64,000 nucleotides of DNA, taken from contig MRSX01000002.1 of the NCBI GenBank assembly GCA_002631715.1, positions 88,478-152,477 of the forward strand, given 5' to 3'. This document shows, piece after piece, positions 19,435 through 27,895 of this stretch; within the stretch, counting starts at the first letter, position 1, and every line of letters begins with the position of its first letter. The position numbers and the translations under genes were made by a program. Below the pieces are notes generated by a model. It was not told where the DNA came from. It made no database searches and worked only from the letters and a program-made list of their open reading frames with translations. Source of the stretch: Candidatus Porisulfidus sp. TsSOB (GTDB lineage Bacteria > Pseudomonadota > Gammaproteobacteria > Poriferisulfidales > Poriferisulfidaceae).

Positions 19435-19824
19435 TTAATACTCGGCGTAAGACTTTTCTTCTTTGATCTTGGAGCCAAGCAGCACGTTGATCTGCTTCTT
19501 GGCCGCGGCGCGCTGATCGTTTTGCACATAGACGGAGCGCGCCAAATTTATGAACTCCTGGTCAAATTCCTGCCTAGATTCCTTGATGCGAATCTGATCT
19601 TCGATATCCCACAGGGCCTGGTTGATGCCTTTCAGCGTCTCCTTCAGCGGCAGAATCGCCTCGGTATCCGACGAGACCGTCTCCCATACCTGTACCAGCA
19701 ACTCCAATTCCGTTTTCACATTCTGCAGTTTCTCTTCGTCCGTAATCCGCTCCACCTTGATTTCCAAGATGGTGATCTTGTCCACCAATTCTCCGGGCGA
19801 GACGGGCACACTGATCTGTTCCAT
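19435..19824 (-). CDS. DUF6165 family protein
   Basis: A 129-residue cytosolic protein, MEQISVPVSPGELVDKITILEIK…, rich in charged helices. It fits the family of unknown function that tends to sit next to LPS glycosyltransferases. No catalytic motif is evident. It lies 20 bases after the GT9 gene and 99 bases before kdkA. A role in LPS-core assembly is inferred only from neighbours. Confidence 0.8.
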   Translation of the reverse strand: MEQISVPVSPGELVDKITILEIKVERITDEEKLQNVKTELELLVQVWETVSSDTEAILPLKETLKGINQALWDIEDQIRIKESRQEFDQEFINLARSVYVQNDQRAAAKKQINVLLGSKIKEEKSYAEY

Positions 19825-19844
19825 GGCTTGAATCCTGATACCCG

Positions 19845-20885
19845 TTATTGAATCCCGGCAAGAGCATCCAGACGAGAGGTGACTTCATCTACTTCGATCA
19901 AGTCCATGACGCCCTCATATTCCAGTTTCGTGCCCCATTTTAATTCATCCTCGGACTTGTTTTTGAAAGTTTGCGCGGCCATTCCGTATTTGTTCACGCA
20001 CCATTGCTGGCTGAGATAGGGCCCGCTGCGATGCGGATTGCTCGCGGCGTACAGGCCGATGACGGGCGTACCGACCCCGGCGGCCATGTGCGCGGGACCC
20101 GAGTCCGGCGAAATGAGGGCATCCGCGCCCTGCAGCAAGGCCAGGAATTTCTTCAGGGTATCTTTGCCGATCAGGTTCAGGGGTTTCGATCGCATGTGCT
20201 TCTCTATCTCTTGGCCCATTTGGCGCTCTTGGGCTGACGGCCCGCCACAAAGAATGACCTGGGCATCCAGTGTGCGGGCTGCATGGTCGGCGACAGCCGC
20301 ATAACGCGGTGCGCTCCAGTTCCGCAACGGATGACTGGAACACGGGCTGATGAGCACGTTGAAACGGTCATTTGCCAAATGTTGCCCGGCAAATTCGCGA
20401 GCCTCGTCCGGAATGTGGTAGTCCCAGCGCAGGTCGCGTTCCCGTAAGCCCAGATGTTCAATGAAGCTAAAAAAACCGTCCAGCACATGCTGGCGCGATG
20501 CCGGTGCAACGTGCTGGCGGAGGAACAAGGAGTGCAGGTCCTTGGCACGCGCCCGGTCGTAGCCCAGCTTCAGGTCGGCACGAACAAGTGAACTGGCCAG
20601 ATTCGCCCTAAACGAGACTTGGGGACACAGCAGAACATCGAATCGCCGACCCCCCAGTTTCCGGGCAAGAGATCGATAGCCGGACAAAGTGCCCGCTTTG
20701 TCGAATTCGATGAATTCGATGCCTGAAATGCCATGGACCAACCGGGCCTCGCCCTTCCCGATAATCCAGCTCAACTTGGTGGCGGGCCAGTACTTCTGGA
20801 TCGTGCGCGCAACCGGCACCATATGCGCGACGTCGCCAATTGCGGAAAGCCGTAAAAGGCAAATTGATTTTGGCGGATGGTCCAT
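19845..20885 (-). CDS. Glycosyltransferase family 9 (heptosyltransferase I-like)
   Basis: A 346-residue protein from the ATG at 20885 (MDHPPKSICLLRLSAIGDVAHMVP). The frame is open about 900 bases further upstream, but that is the antisense of manC and not protein-like. The N-terminal LLRLSAIGDV loop and the C-terminal nucleotide-sugar site (ISPDSGPAHMAAGVGTPVIGLYA, about 265-287) are those of ADP-heptose:LPS heptosyltransferases. It is clearly a paralogue of the GT9 at 22669-23778. The two probably add neighbouring core sugars. The donor cannot be told from sequence. Confidence 0.9.
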   Translation of the reverse strand: MDHPPKSICLLRLSAIGDVAHMVPVARTIQKYWPATKLSWIIGKGEARLVHGISGIEFIEFDKAGTLSGYRSLARKLGGRRFDVLLCPQVSFRANLASSLVRADLKLGYDRARAKDLHSLFLRQHVAPASRQHVLDGFFSFIEHLGLRERDLRWDYHIPDEAREFAGQHLANDRFNVLISPCSSHPLRNWSAPRYAAVADHAARTLDAQVILCGGPSAQERQMGQEIEKHMRSKPLNLIGKDTLKKFLALLQGADALISPDSGPAHMAAGVGTPVIGLYAASNPHRSGPYLSQQWCVNKYGMAAQTFKNKSEDELKWGTKLEYEGVMDLIEVDEVTSRLDALAGIQ

Positions 20886-21110
20886 AGCGCCCGTATTGAA
20901 AAACTCAAAGTTGGGGGAGTCGAAAGGCCGGCAGCCGTCCATGCCGCGAAATCTGAGATCGCATGCCAACCACACCGGAATCGCTTTTTCAGGCTGTACG
21001 AATTCCCGGCCCAGTAATCGGCGTATCTTCCAGAAGCGCATATTAGCAGTCCCGAAGGGTTTATCTGATACACTCCCGCATTCCTGCGCCGAAGACAGGC
21101 ATGTCACACT

Positions 21111-22574
21111 GTGGGCCGCCCCGTATTTCCTGTAATTCTCTCTGGTGGCACGGGCAGTAGACTCTGGCCACTGTCCCGAGAAACCTATCCAAAGCAACTC
21201 ATCGCCCTTGTGGATGAGCACACTTTGCTTCAGGCCACCGCCCTGAGACTCACGGCACTTGAAGATCTTCGTTCGCCGATCGTGGTCTGCAATGAAGCAC
21301 ACCGGTTCATGGTGGCGGAACAGCTTCAAGCCATCGGGATGACACCCGATGCCATCCTGTTGGAACCCGTGGCACGGAACACGGCCCCCGCCATCGCCAC
21401 AGCGGCACTGGCGGCCTTGGGCTTGTGCGATGAAAACGATGAGCCAATTCTTCTGGTCATGCCGACGGATCATGTTGTCCGCGACAACAAAAAATTCGCC
21501 CGCGCAGTTCAAGAGGCCGTGCAGGAGGCTGCCTCCGGGAAACTGGTTGCGTTCGGCGCCACCCCAGAGTATGCCGAGACGGGTTACGGGTACATCAAGG
21601 CCGGATCCGCGACCGATACCGGCAAAAGCACCCGAGTCGTAGAAGCCTTCGTGGAAAAACCGAGTCACGAGGAGGCCGTCGCGCTGATCGAGGCCGGCAA
21701 TTGCTACTGGAACAGCGGCATATTCGTATTCAGTGCCCGTCAGTACCTTGAAGAACTCGACTGCCATGCGGCTTCGATCCGAGAATCCGCACAAAAAGCC
21801 CACGAGAATGCAAAGCAGGACCTGAATTTCCTGCGCCTGGACGCGAAATACTTCGCTGAGGCACCTAATCTGTCAGTGGACTATGCCGTAATGGAACGCA
21901 CTTCGAATGCGGTCATGGTGCCGTTCGCGGCGGGTTGGTCTGACATCGGCTCTTGGGCGGCTCTGGTGGAATTGTCCGCACCTGCCGAGAAAGACGAAGC
22001 CGGGAATGTCGTGCAAGGCGACGCCGTGTTGCAGGACACCCATGATACTTACGTCCGTGCGGAAAGCCGGGTCGTCGCGGCGCTTGGTGTGACGAATCTT
22101 GTTATCGTCGACACCCCCGACGCACTGCTCGTGGCGGACAAGAACGCCACTCAAGACACCCGGAAAGTAGTGGAACAACTCAAGCAGGCTGGTCGAAACG
22201 AACACCGCTACCATAGAAAGGTCTATCGCCCGTGGGGTCACTACGAGCAAGTAGACAACGGTGAAGGTTTCCAGGTCAAACGCCTCACCATCCGCCCCGG
22301 GGGGCAATTGTCACTTCAGATGCACCGGCACCGTGCGGAACACTGGGTGGTGGTGCGCGGCACTGCCAAGGTGACACGCGGAGAGGAAACCTTTATGCTT
22401 TCGGAAAATCAGTCAACCTACATTCCGCAGGGCACCCGACACCGATTGGAGAACCCTACAGAAGAAATACTGGACCTGATCGAGGTACAGTCGGGCGATT
22501 ATCTCGGCGAGGATGACATTGTCCGTTTCGAGGACATCTACGGACGCGCTGACCCGAAATCTTCGCAAGAGTAA
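21111..22574 (+). CDS. manC: Mannose-1-phosphate guanylyltransferase / mannose-6-phosphate isomerase
   Basis: A 487-residue bifunctional enzyme of the XanB/AlgA/ManC type. The N-terminal nucleotidyltransferase has GGTGSRLWPLSRETYPKQ (about 12-29) and FVEKPS (about 180). The C-terminal type II phosphomannose isomerase cupin starts at RPWGHYE (about 370) and includes HRAEHWVVVRGTA. It makes GDP-mannose for O-antigen or exopolysaccharide from fructose-6-phosphate. The start is a GTG at 21111. It is divergent from one GT9 gene and followed 94 bases later by the other. No manB/algC is in the window. Confidence 0.94.
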   Translation: MGRPVFPVILSGGTGSRLWPLSRETYPKQLIALVDEHTLLQATALRLTALEDLRSPIVVCNEAHRFMVAEQLQAIGMTPDAILLEPVARNTAPAIATAALAALGLCDENDEPILLVMPTDHVVRDNKKFARAVQEAVQEAASGKLVAFGATPEYAETGYGYIKAGSATDTGKSTRVVEAFVEKPSHEEAVALIEAGNCYWNSGIFVFSARQYLEELDCHAASIRESAQKAHENAKQDLNFLRLDAKYFAEAPNLSVDYAVMERTSNAVMVPFAAGWSDIGSWAALVELSAPAEKDEAGNVVQGDAVLQDTHDTYVRAESRVVAALGVTNLVIVDTPDALLVADKNATQDTRKVVEQLKQAGRNEHRYHRKVYRPWGHYEQVDNGEGFQVKRLTIRPGGQLSLQMHRHRAEHWVVVRGTAKVTRGEETFMLSENQSTYIPQGTRHRLENPTEEILDLIEVQSGDYLGEDDIVRFEDIYGRADPKSSQE

Positions 22575-22668
22575 CCGACGTGAATTTACACGCATATTCC
22601 CGAGAAAGGCAACCTTAAAACGAGAACGGCTACGAACCGGACAATCTGGTGGGCATGGACACACTTAG

Positions 22669-23778
22669 ATGGCTGAATTCCAACGTCCCCCGTACCCCCC
22701 GAAGACCCTCTGCCTGTTGCGGTTGTCGGCGATTGGCGACATCTCGCACATGCTGCCGGTGGTGCACACCTTGCGCCACTGCTGGCCGGACACACGGTTG
22801 ACTTGGATCATCGGCGAGACCGAAGCAGCATTGGTGGAGCGACTTGAGGGGATTGAATTTATTGTTTTTCGGGAAAACCGTGGATTGCGCGCCTACCGGG
22901 ACCTGACCCGGGCTCTGGAAAACCGCCAGTTCGACGGCCTGTTCTTGATGCAGGTAGCGCTGCGTGCAGGCTTGGCCAGCCTGTGTGTGCGTGCTCCGGT
23001 ACGACTCGGTTTCGACCCCGCCCGATCCCGGGACGGTCACGGGCTGTTCATCAATTGCCGGATCGCCCCCGATACCCGACCACACGTCATTGACGGCTTG
23101 CTGGGGTTCCTGAAGACTAGTGGCATCGAGCCCGACCGGTTTCAGTATCGCTGGGATATCCCGGAAGATCCCCTGGCACGCGCTTGGGCGGAAGAACAAC
23201 TGCCGGACGGCCCACCAATCGTGGTCATCAGTCCCTGCGCCGGGCACCCGGAACGCAATTGGCGCATCGCTCGCTATGCCCGGGTTGGAGACCATCTAGC
23301 CGAAGCACATGGCATGCGGGTGGTGTTCACGTGTTCCCGGGAACTTTGGCAGGTGAAGTTCACGAACGAGGTTTGCGGTCGAATGCGGCATCCGCCGATC
23401 AACATGGCGGGACGCACCAACCTGCAGCAACTGATGGCGATTTTGCGCCGAGCACGATTCATGATCAGCCCGGATTCCGGCCCGATTCACATGGCCGCAA
23501 TTGCCGGTATCCCGGCCCTTGGCCTGTACGCCAACTCCAACCTGCGTCGCACCGGCCCCTACCGCAGTCTCGATTGGTGCGTGAACCGCTACGATGACGC
23601 GGCAATCTACCGGTTCGGGAAAAAGGCTTCAGACCTGCGCTGGGGCTTCAAGATCCATGATCCGGACGTGATGGGGCTGATTACCGTGGAAGAAGTGATT
23701 CAGAGGACAGAAAAACTTCTCGCAAGCCTGGATGGAAAGGGGAACGGATCGGTATATCCCGATTTGGCCAGTTCCTGA
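22669..23778 (+). CDS. Glycosyltransferase family 9 (heptosyltransferase I-like), second copy
   Basis: A 369-residue protein with the same LLRLSAIGDISHMLPV opening (about 14-29) and C-terminal MISPDSGPIHMAAIAGIPALGLYANSN-type nucleotide site as the GT9 at 19845-20885. The two are paralogues. Residues NWRIARYARVGDHLAE and INMAGRTNLQQLMAIL also match family blocks. It should transfer an ADP-heptose or similar sugar onto LPS core on the cytoplasmic face. A bidirectional terminator follows. Confidence 0.9.
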   Translation: MAEFQRPPYPPKTLCLLRLSAIGDISHMLPVVHTLRHCWPDTRLTWIIGETEAALVERLEGIEFIVFRENRGLRAYRDLTRALENRQFDGLFLMQVALRAGLASLCVRAPVRLGFDPARSRDGHGLFINCRIAPDTRPHVIDGLLGFLKTSGIEPDRFQYRWDIPEDPLARAWAEEQLPDGPPIVVISPCAGHPERNWRIARYARVGDHLAEAHGMRVVFTCSRELWQVKFTNEVCGRMRHPPINMAGRTNLQQLMAILRRARFMISPDSGPIHMAAIAGIPALGLYANSNLRRTGPYRSLDWCVNRYDDAAIYRFGKKASDLRWGFKIHDPDVMGLITVEEVIQRTEKLLASLDGKGNGSVYPDLASS

Positions 23779-23845
23779 TCCCCTGGCGACCGGGCCGGAA
23801 ATCTGTCGGACGAGTGGAAATTTCGGGATGATCCTGCAAAAACAG

Positions 23846-23869
23846 AAAAGGGGGCCAAAGCCCCCTTTT
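23846..23869. terminator. Bidirectional rho-independent terminator
   Basis: AAAAGGGGGC, loop CAAA, GCCCCCTTTT. It has a T run in both directions and sits between the convergent GT9 and DUF3365 genes. Confidence 0.92.
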
Positions 23870-23890
23870 CCGGTTCCGCCAACCTGCTGT

Positions 23891-24409
23891 TTACTGGATC
23901 AGCGGCACGGTATACATCAGCGATCCGATGGCACCGTCATTCCCCGCGAAATTGCCGTGGCACATCACGCATCTTTCCAAGACAACAGGCACGGCCGTCG
24001 CCTTGCGCAGGTAGCGCTTGCCATCGACGGTGACCACCTCTTCGTGGGTCGCCTCGCCCGCGAGGATCTTCTCCTTGGCCGCTTTCTCGAAAGCATCCTG
24101 CGGTGCATTGATGCCCGGGTTGACCATCACGTCGGTCAGCCCGACCAAGCGAACCTCGTGGTAGCCGCTCTCCTTCATGGCATCAAACATCATCTTCGCC
24201 GCACTTGCGCCTGAAAACTTGGAGGGATCCGTCACGTACTTGTCCGTAATCAGGACGATGGCGGTTTTGTAGAGTGTGTCCAGCATCTCGACGTGCTGGC
24301 GTGTTCGCGTCACTTCCGGGTCTTCGTCCGCAGTCACGATGTCATGCAGAAAAACCAGGGCCAAGCTGACAGCAGCCAATCCGGCGAACAGGTAGTTTTG
24401 TTTCTTCAT
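23891..24409 (-). CDS. DUF3365 (Tll0287-like) c-type heme protein
   Basis: This 172-residue exported protein has a signal peptide (MKKQNYLFAGLAAVSLALVF) and one C-terminal heme-binding CVMCHG motif (about 152-157), preceded by a PAS-like Tll0287 fold (YKTAIVLITDKYVTDPSKFSG…). Such domains bind heme c in the periplasm and are thought to sense redox or gas ligands. A textbook AGGAGG lies 5 bases before the ATG. It stands alone between two transcription units, so no partner kinase or cyclase is suggested. Confidence 0.88.
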   Translation of the reverse strand: MKKQNYLFAGLAAVSLALVFLHDIVTADEDPEVTRTRQHVEMLDTLYKTAIVLITDKYVTDPSKFSGASAAKMMFDAMKESGYHEVRLVGLTDVMVNPGINAPQDAFEKAAKEKILAGEATHEEVVTVDGKRYLRKATAVPVVLERCVMCHGNFAGNDGAIGSLMYTVPLIQ

Positions 24410-24535
24410 CTATTCCTCCTGGGCACATCTATAGGCATAGATTTCTTGGGGGCTAAATACTTTACCCGAGGCTTGACCGAATGAGAAGCCCTTGGATTTT
24501 CCGGCCAAGGCGGCGGAAAGCCGGTAAATCGGCAA

Positions 24536-26419
24536 CTAAGTTCCTACTTCGTCTGGCTCCGGTGAAGAAGCCAATAACTCATTCATCCGGCTGACGAAGC
24601 TGCCAGGGTCTTCGAGCACTCCGCCGTCCGCAAGTACCGCCTGATCCAAGAGCCAGCGCGCCCATTCCGAGAAGCGTCCCTCGTCGGCTTGCATCCGTTG
24701 CAACAGCGCGTGATCCGGGTTGATTTCCAAAACCAGTTTTGGTTTCGGCAGAGGCTGTCCCTGTCGGCGCATCAGTTCCCACATCGCCGGCGAGAAGTCG
24801 TGTTCTCCCCGAACCAGGCAAGACGGAGAATCGGTCAGACGTGAAGAACGACGCACCGCCTCCACCTCATCACCTAGAGCCTCTTGAATCTGTGCGCACA
24901 ACGGATCCTCGTCGGTCTCTTCCTCAGGTTTCTCTTCCGCATCCGCCCCCGGCAGGTCCAACTCACCCTTGGCAACCGACTGGAACGACTTGCCTTCATA
25001 TTCCCGAACCCAGTCCATCACCCATTCGTCGACCGGATCCGTCATCAACAGCACCTCGATACCCCGCTGCCTGAAGACTTCCAGATGAGGGCTGCGGCGC
25101 GCAGCCGCCAGACTGTCGATCGTAAGGTAGTAGATCTTCTCCTGCCCATCCTGCATGCGCCCGATGTAATCGTCCAAGGTGACCTTCAGCGTGTCCCCAT
25201 CGTCCTGCGTCGAATGGAAACGCAGCAATTTGAGGATCCGGGCCTGATTGCCGATGTCTTCAATCGTGCCTTCTTTCAGCACGTGCCCGAATTCCGTCCA
25301 GAATTTCTCGTAGGTCTCTTCCTGGTTGGTGCTCAACTCCTCTAGCAAGTCCAGCACCCGCCGCACACAGGCGCTGCGGATGGTGTCCAAGGTGCGGTTG
25401 TTCTGCAGTAACTCCCGGGAAATGTTCAGCGGCAGGTCGTTCGAGTCGACGATGCCGCGCACGAAGCGCAGGTAGCGCGGCATGAGCTTATCCGGCTCGT
25501 CCAGGATGAACACTCGCTGCACATACAGCTTGACGCCGTGCTGTGGATTCGGGTCTGCCAAGTCAAACGGGGCTTTGCTCGGCAAGTACAGCAGCAGGCT
25601 GTACTCGTTGCGTCCTTCCACCCGATGGTGAGTCCAGGCCAACGGCGGGTTCGGGTCGTGTGCGACGTGCGGGTAGAACTCTTGGTAGTCTCCGTCGCTC
25701 AGTTCCTTCTTCGGGCGTGCCCAGAGCGCCTTCGCCTGGTTGGCCGTATCCCAGTCGTCCGTGGGCTGCCCCTTGTCATCTCGCGACTGCAGGCGGATCG
25801 GGAACGGTGTGTGATCCGAATAGCGCTTGATGATCTCGCGCAGGCGGTAGTCTTCCAGGAACTCCGACTCATCCTCTTTCAGGTGCAGAGTGACCGAGGT
25901 GCCGCGTGAAACCGAATTCACCCGGGAGAGATCGTAGCCACCACGCCCGTCAGATTCCCAGCACGTGCCCTGCTTGCCGCCGGCGCGACGGGTGGCCAGG
26001 GTCACCCGGTCGGCAACGATGAATGCCGAGTAGAACCCGACTCCGAATTGGCCGATCTGGCTGACCTCGCCCTGCTTCTCTTCGCCAAGTGATTTTAGGA
26101 ACGCGCGCGTGCCAGAGCGGGCGATGGTGCCAATATTGTTGGTCACCTCCGAGCGACTCATGCCGATCCCGTTGTCGGAGATGGTCAGCGTCCGGGCCTG
26201 TTCGTCCACCTCAACGCGGATGCCCAGCTCGCTGTCTCCCTCGTACAGGCTGTCATCCGACAATGCTTCGAAACGGAGTCGATCCAATGCGTCCGCCGCA
26301 TTGGAGATCAGTTCTCGCAGAAAGATTTCCTTGTGGGAATACAGGGAATGGGCGACCAGATGCAGTAACTGGTCGACTTCCGCCTCGAAGGCGTGGTGCT
26401 GTTTCTTGGGTTCGGACAC
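24536..26419 (-). CDS. htpG: Chaperone protein HtpG (Hsp90)
   Basis: This 627-residue protein has normal HtpG length. The N-terminal GHKL ATPase has ELISNAADALDRLR (about 36-49) with the catalytic Glu, DNGIGM (about 85-90) and GQFGVGFYSAF (about 125-135). The middle domain holds RRVFILDE and RGIVDSNDLPLNISRE, and a C-terminal dimerisation region follows. It is an ATP-dependent cytosolic chaperone. No heat-shock promoter or CIRCE-type repeat is obvious upstream, where the broken toxin gene ends. Confidence 0.97.
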   Translation of the reverse strand: MSEPKKQHHAFEAEVDQLLHLVAHSLYSHKEIFLRELISNAADALDRLRFEALSDDSLYEGDSELGIRVEVDEQARTLTISDNGIGMSRSEVTNNIGTIARSGTRAFLKSLGEEKQGEVSQIGQFGVGFYSAFIVADRVTLATRRAGGKQGTCWESDGRGGYDLSRVNSVSRGTSVTLHLKEDESEFLEDYRLREIIKRYSDHTPFPIRLQSRDDKGQPTDDWDTANQAKALWARPKKELSDGDYQEFYPHVAHDPNPPLAWTHHRVEGRNEYSLLLYLPSKAPFDLADPNPQHGVKLYVQRVFILDEPDKLMPRYLRFVRGIVDSNDLPLNISRELLQNNRTLDTIRSACVRRVLDLLEELSTNQEETYEKFWTEFGHVLKEGTIEDIGNQARILKLLRFHSTQDDGDTLKVTLDDYIGRMQDGQEKIYYLTIDSLAAARRSPHLEVFRQRGIEVLLMTDPVDEWVMDWVREYEGKSFQSVAKGELDLPGADAEEKPEEETDEDPLCAQIQEALGDEVEAVRRSSRLTDSPSCLVRGEHDFSPAMWELMRRQGQPLPKPKLVLEINPDHALLQRMQADEGRFSEWARWLLDQAVLADGGVLEDPGSFVSRMNELLASSPEPDEVGT

Positions 26420-26448
26420 GGAATCTTGTTTGAAAATTTCGACACGGC

Positions 26449-26529
26449 TTAAATTGCGGCGTCAGAGGCCTTTTTCAAGTCATTGGCCAGCGATAGTCCG
26501 ACCCACCAAGCTCCTTCCCGCTTTACCAC
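26449..26529 (-). pseudogene. Remnant of a MazF/PemK-type toxin gene
   Basis: A GTG overlapping the antitoxin stop (GTGGTAA, a common toxin-antitoxin junction) starts 26 residues, VVKREGAWWVGLSLANDLKK…. The first 13 match the conserved N-terminus of MazF/PemK toxins (K-R-G-x-x-W-W-V-x-L). The rest of the roughly 110-residue toxin is missing, with a stop soon after. The toxin is therefore almost entirely deleted and should be non-functional. Confidence 0.55.
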
Positions 26530-26768
26530 TTATCTTCGGTAGACAGGGCATGAAATTGTAAAGCCGAGAGTCCCTTATCAAGGGCCGATGACGAACTGTC
26601 GTCACCATACACTGCATCCAGACGCTCAGTCACCCGTTCTCCGTGGCACCGCGAGACGAATTCGGCAACGGCTCGCGTATAAAGCTCGCTTCGGGAAATA
26701 CCCAGAGATTCTGCCGTACGCTCTGCAGCTTTGGAAATATCGTCGCAAATGGAAATGGTGATCTTCAT
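26523..26768 (-). CDS. Ribbon-helix-helix antitoxin, apparently orphaned
   Basis: An 81-residue protein from the ATG at 26768 (MKITISICDDISKAAERTAESLGISRSE…). The N-terminal 45 residues fit a ribbon-helix-helix DNA-binding domain, and the acidic tail ending STEDKW is typical of antitoxins paired with MazF-type toxins. Such proteins neutralise the toxin and repress their own operon. The following toxin gene is reduced to a 26-codon remnant, so this copy probably survives as a relic or a stray regulator. Upstream ATGs in frame are less likely starts. It is divergent from nadA. Confidence 0.75.
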   Translation of the reverse strand: MKITISICDDISKAAERTAESLGISRSELYTRAVAEFVSRCHGERVTERLDAVYGDDSSSSALDKGLSALQFHALSTEDKW

Positions 26769-26815
26769 ACTCCTAGCATAGCCAAAGTTATCCCATGTGG
26801 CCAAATATGCCGCCC

Positions 26816-26821
26816 TATAAT
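26816..26821 (+). promoter_or_regulatory. Consensus -10 box upstream of nadA
   Basis: TATAAT lies 30 bases before the nadA ATG. No convincing -35 hexamer is at 16-18 bases, so strength is uncertain. Confidence 0.4.
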
Positions 26822-26851
26822 AGTGGGAAGGCCTGATAATGGGTTCTTTTT

Positions 26852-27895
26852 ATGGCAGGAATTTCCGCACCTGCGGTCGATTTTGACTACCCCGAGACCC
26901 GAGTCATCGAGGCTGGGCTGGGCGGATATACTCGTGCCGAGCGATCCCGGCTGATGAAGCAGGCGCAAGAGCTCCTAGCACGCGAAGACGCAATCCTGGT
27001 CGCCCACTACTACACCCATCCGGACCTGCAAGAACTGGCGGACAGCAGCGGTGGCCTAGTCGCCGATTCACTGGAGATGGCCCGCTTCGGATCAACCCAA
27101 TCCGCCCAAACCCTAGTCGTGGCCGGCGTCCGTTTCATGGGCGAGACTGCGAAAATCCTGAACCCCGAGAAACGCATCCTGATGCCTTCGCTGGAGGCAG
27201 AGTGCTCATTGGACCTCGGGTGCCCAATTGAGCCGTTCTCCGCATTCTGCGACGAACACCCGGACCGGACCGTCGTGGTCTACGCCAACACCTCCGCAGC
27301 CGTCAAGGCACGCGCCGACTGGGTGGTCACTTCAAGTTGCGCGGTACGGATCATCTCGCACCTGATGGATCAGGGAGAAAAGGTCCTGTGGGCGCCCGAC
27401 CGGCATCTCGGCCATTACCTGCAACGCGTCACCGGAGCCGATATGGCGCTGTGGCAAGGCCACTGCGTGGTGCACGACGAATTCAAGTCGCGCAAGCTCG
27501 GCGAACTGGTTTCAAAACACCCGGAAGCGGCCGTATTGGTGCACCCGGAATCTCCCGAGGATGTCATTGACATGGCCGACGTGGTCGGCTCTACGACGGC
27601 TCTGATTCAGGCCTGCCAAGAACTGCCCCACCCGACCTTCATCGTCGCCACCGACCGCCAGATTTTCCACAAGATGCAGCAGGCCGCCCCCGGCCGGAAT
27701 TTCATTGAGGCGCCGACCGGCGGCGAGGGCGCTACCTGCAAAAGTTGCGCACATTGCCCCTGGATGGCCATGAACGATCTCACCCGGCTCATCGAAACCC
27801 TGGAGACTGGAAGCAACGAAATTCACGTCGACGAGGATATCCGCCGCCGAGCGTTGCGCTCAACCCGGCGGATGATCGAGTTCACGGCGCACTAA
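26852..27895 (+). CDS. nadA: Quinolinate synthase A
   Basis: This 347-residue enzyme condenses iminoaspartate with dihydroxyacetone phosphate to quinolinate in NAD synthesis. The three NadA repeats are visible: [20 protein letters not shown] (about 48-67) with YYx[12 protein letters not shown] (about 115-124), and the C-terminal [12 protein letters not shown] (about 294-305). Cysteines in these three regions hold the 4Fe-4S cluster. The gene ends at the base before the convergent priA stop, with no room for a terminator. Confidence 0.96.
   Translation: MAGISAPAVDFDYPETRVIEAGLGGYTRAERSRLMKQAQELLAREDAILVAHYYTHPDLQELADSSGGLVADSLEMARFGSTQSAQTLVVAGVRFMGETAKILNPEKRILMPSLEAECSLDLGCPIEPFSAFCDEHPDRTVVVYANTSAAVKARADWVVTSSCAVRIISHLMDQGEKVLWAPDRHLGHYLQRVTGADMALWQGHCVVHDEFKSRKLGELVSKHPEAAVLVHPESPEDVIDMADVVGSTTALIQACQELPHPTFIVATDRQIFHKMQQAAPGRNFIEAPTGGEGATCKSCAHCPWMAMNDLTRLIETLETGSNEIHVDEDIRRRALRSTRRMIEFTAH

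Noticed and set aside
20886..21803. Long N-terminal extension of the first GT9 protein
   Set aside because: The frame is open but is antisense to manC. The conserved GT9 start is at 20885, and the extension has no recognisable domain.
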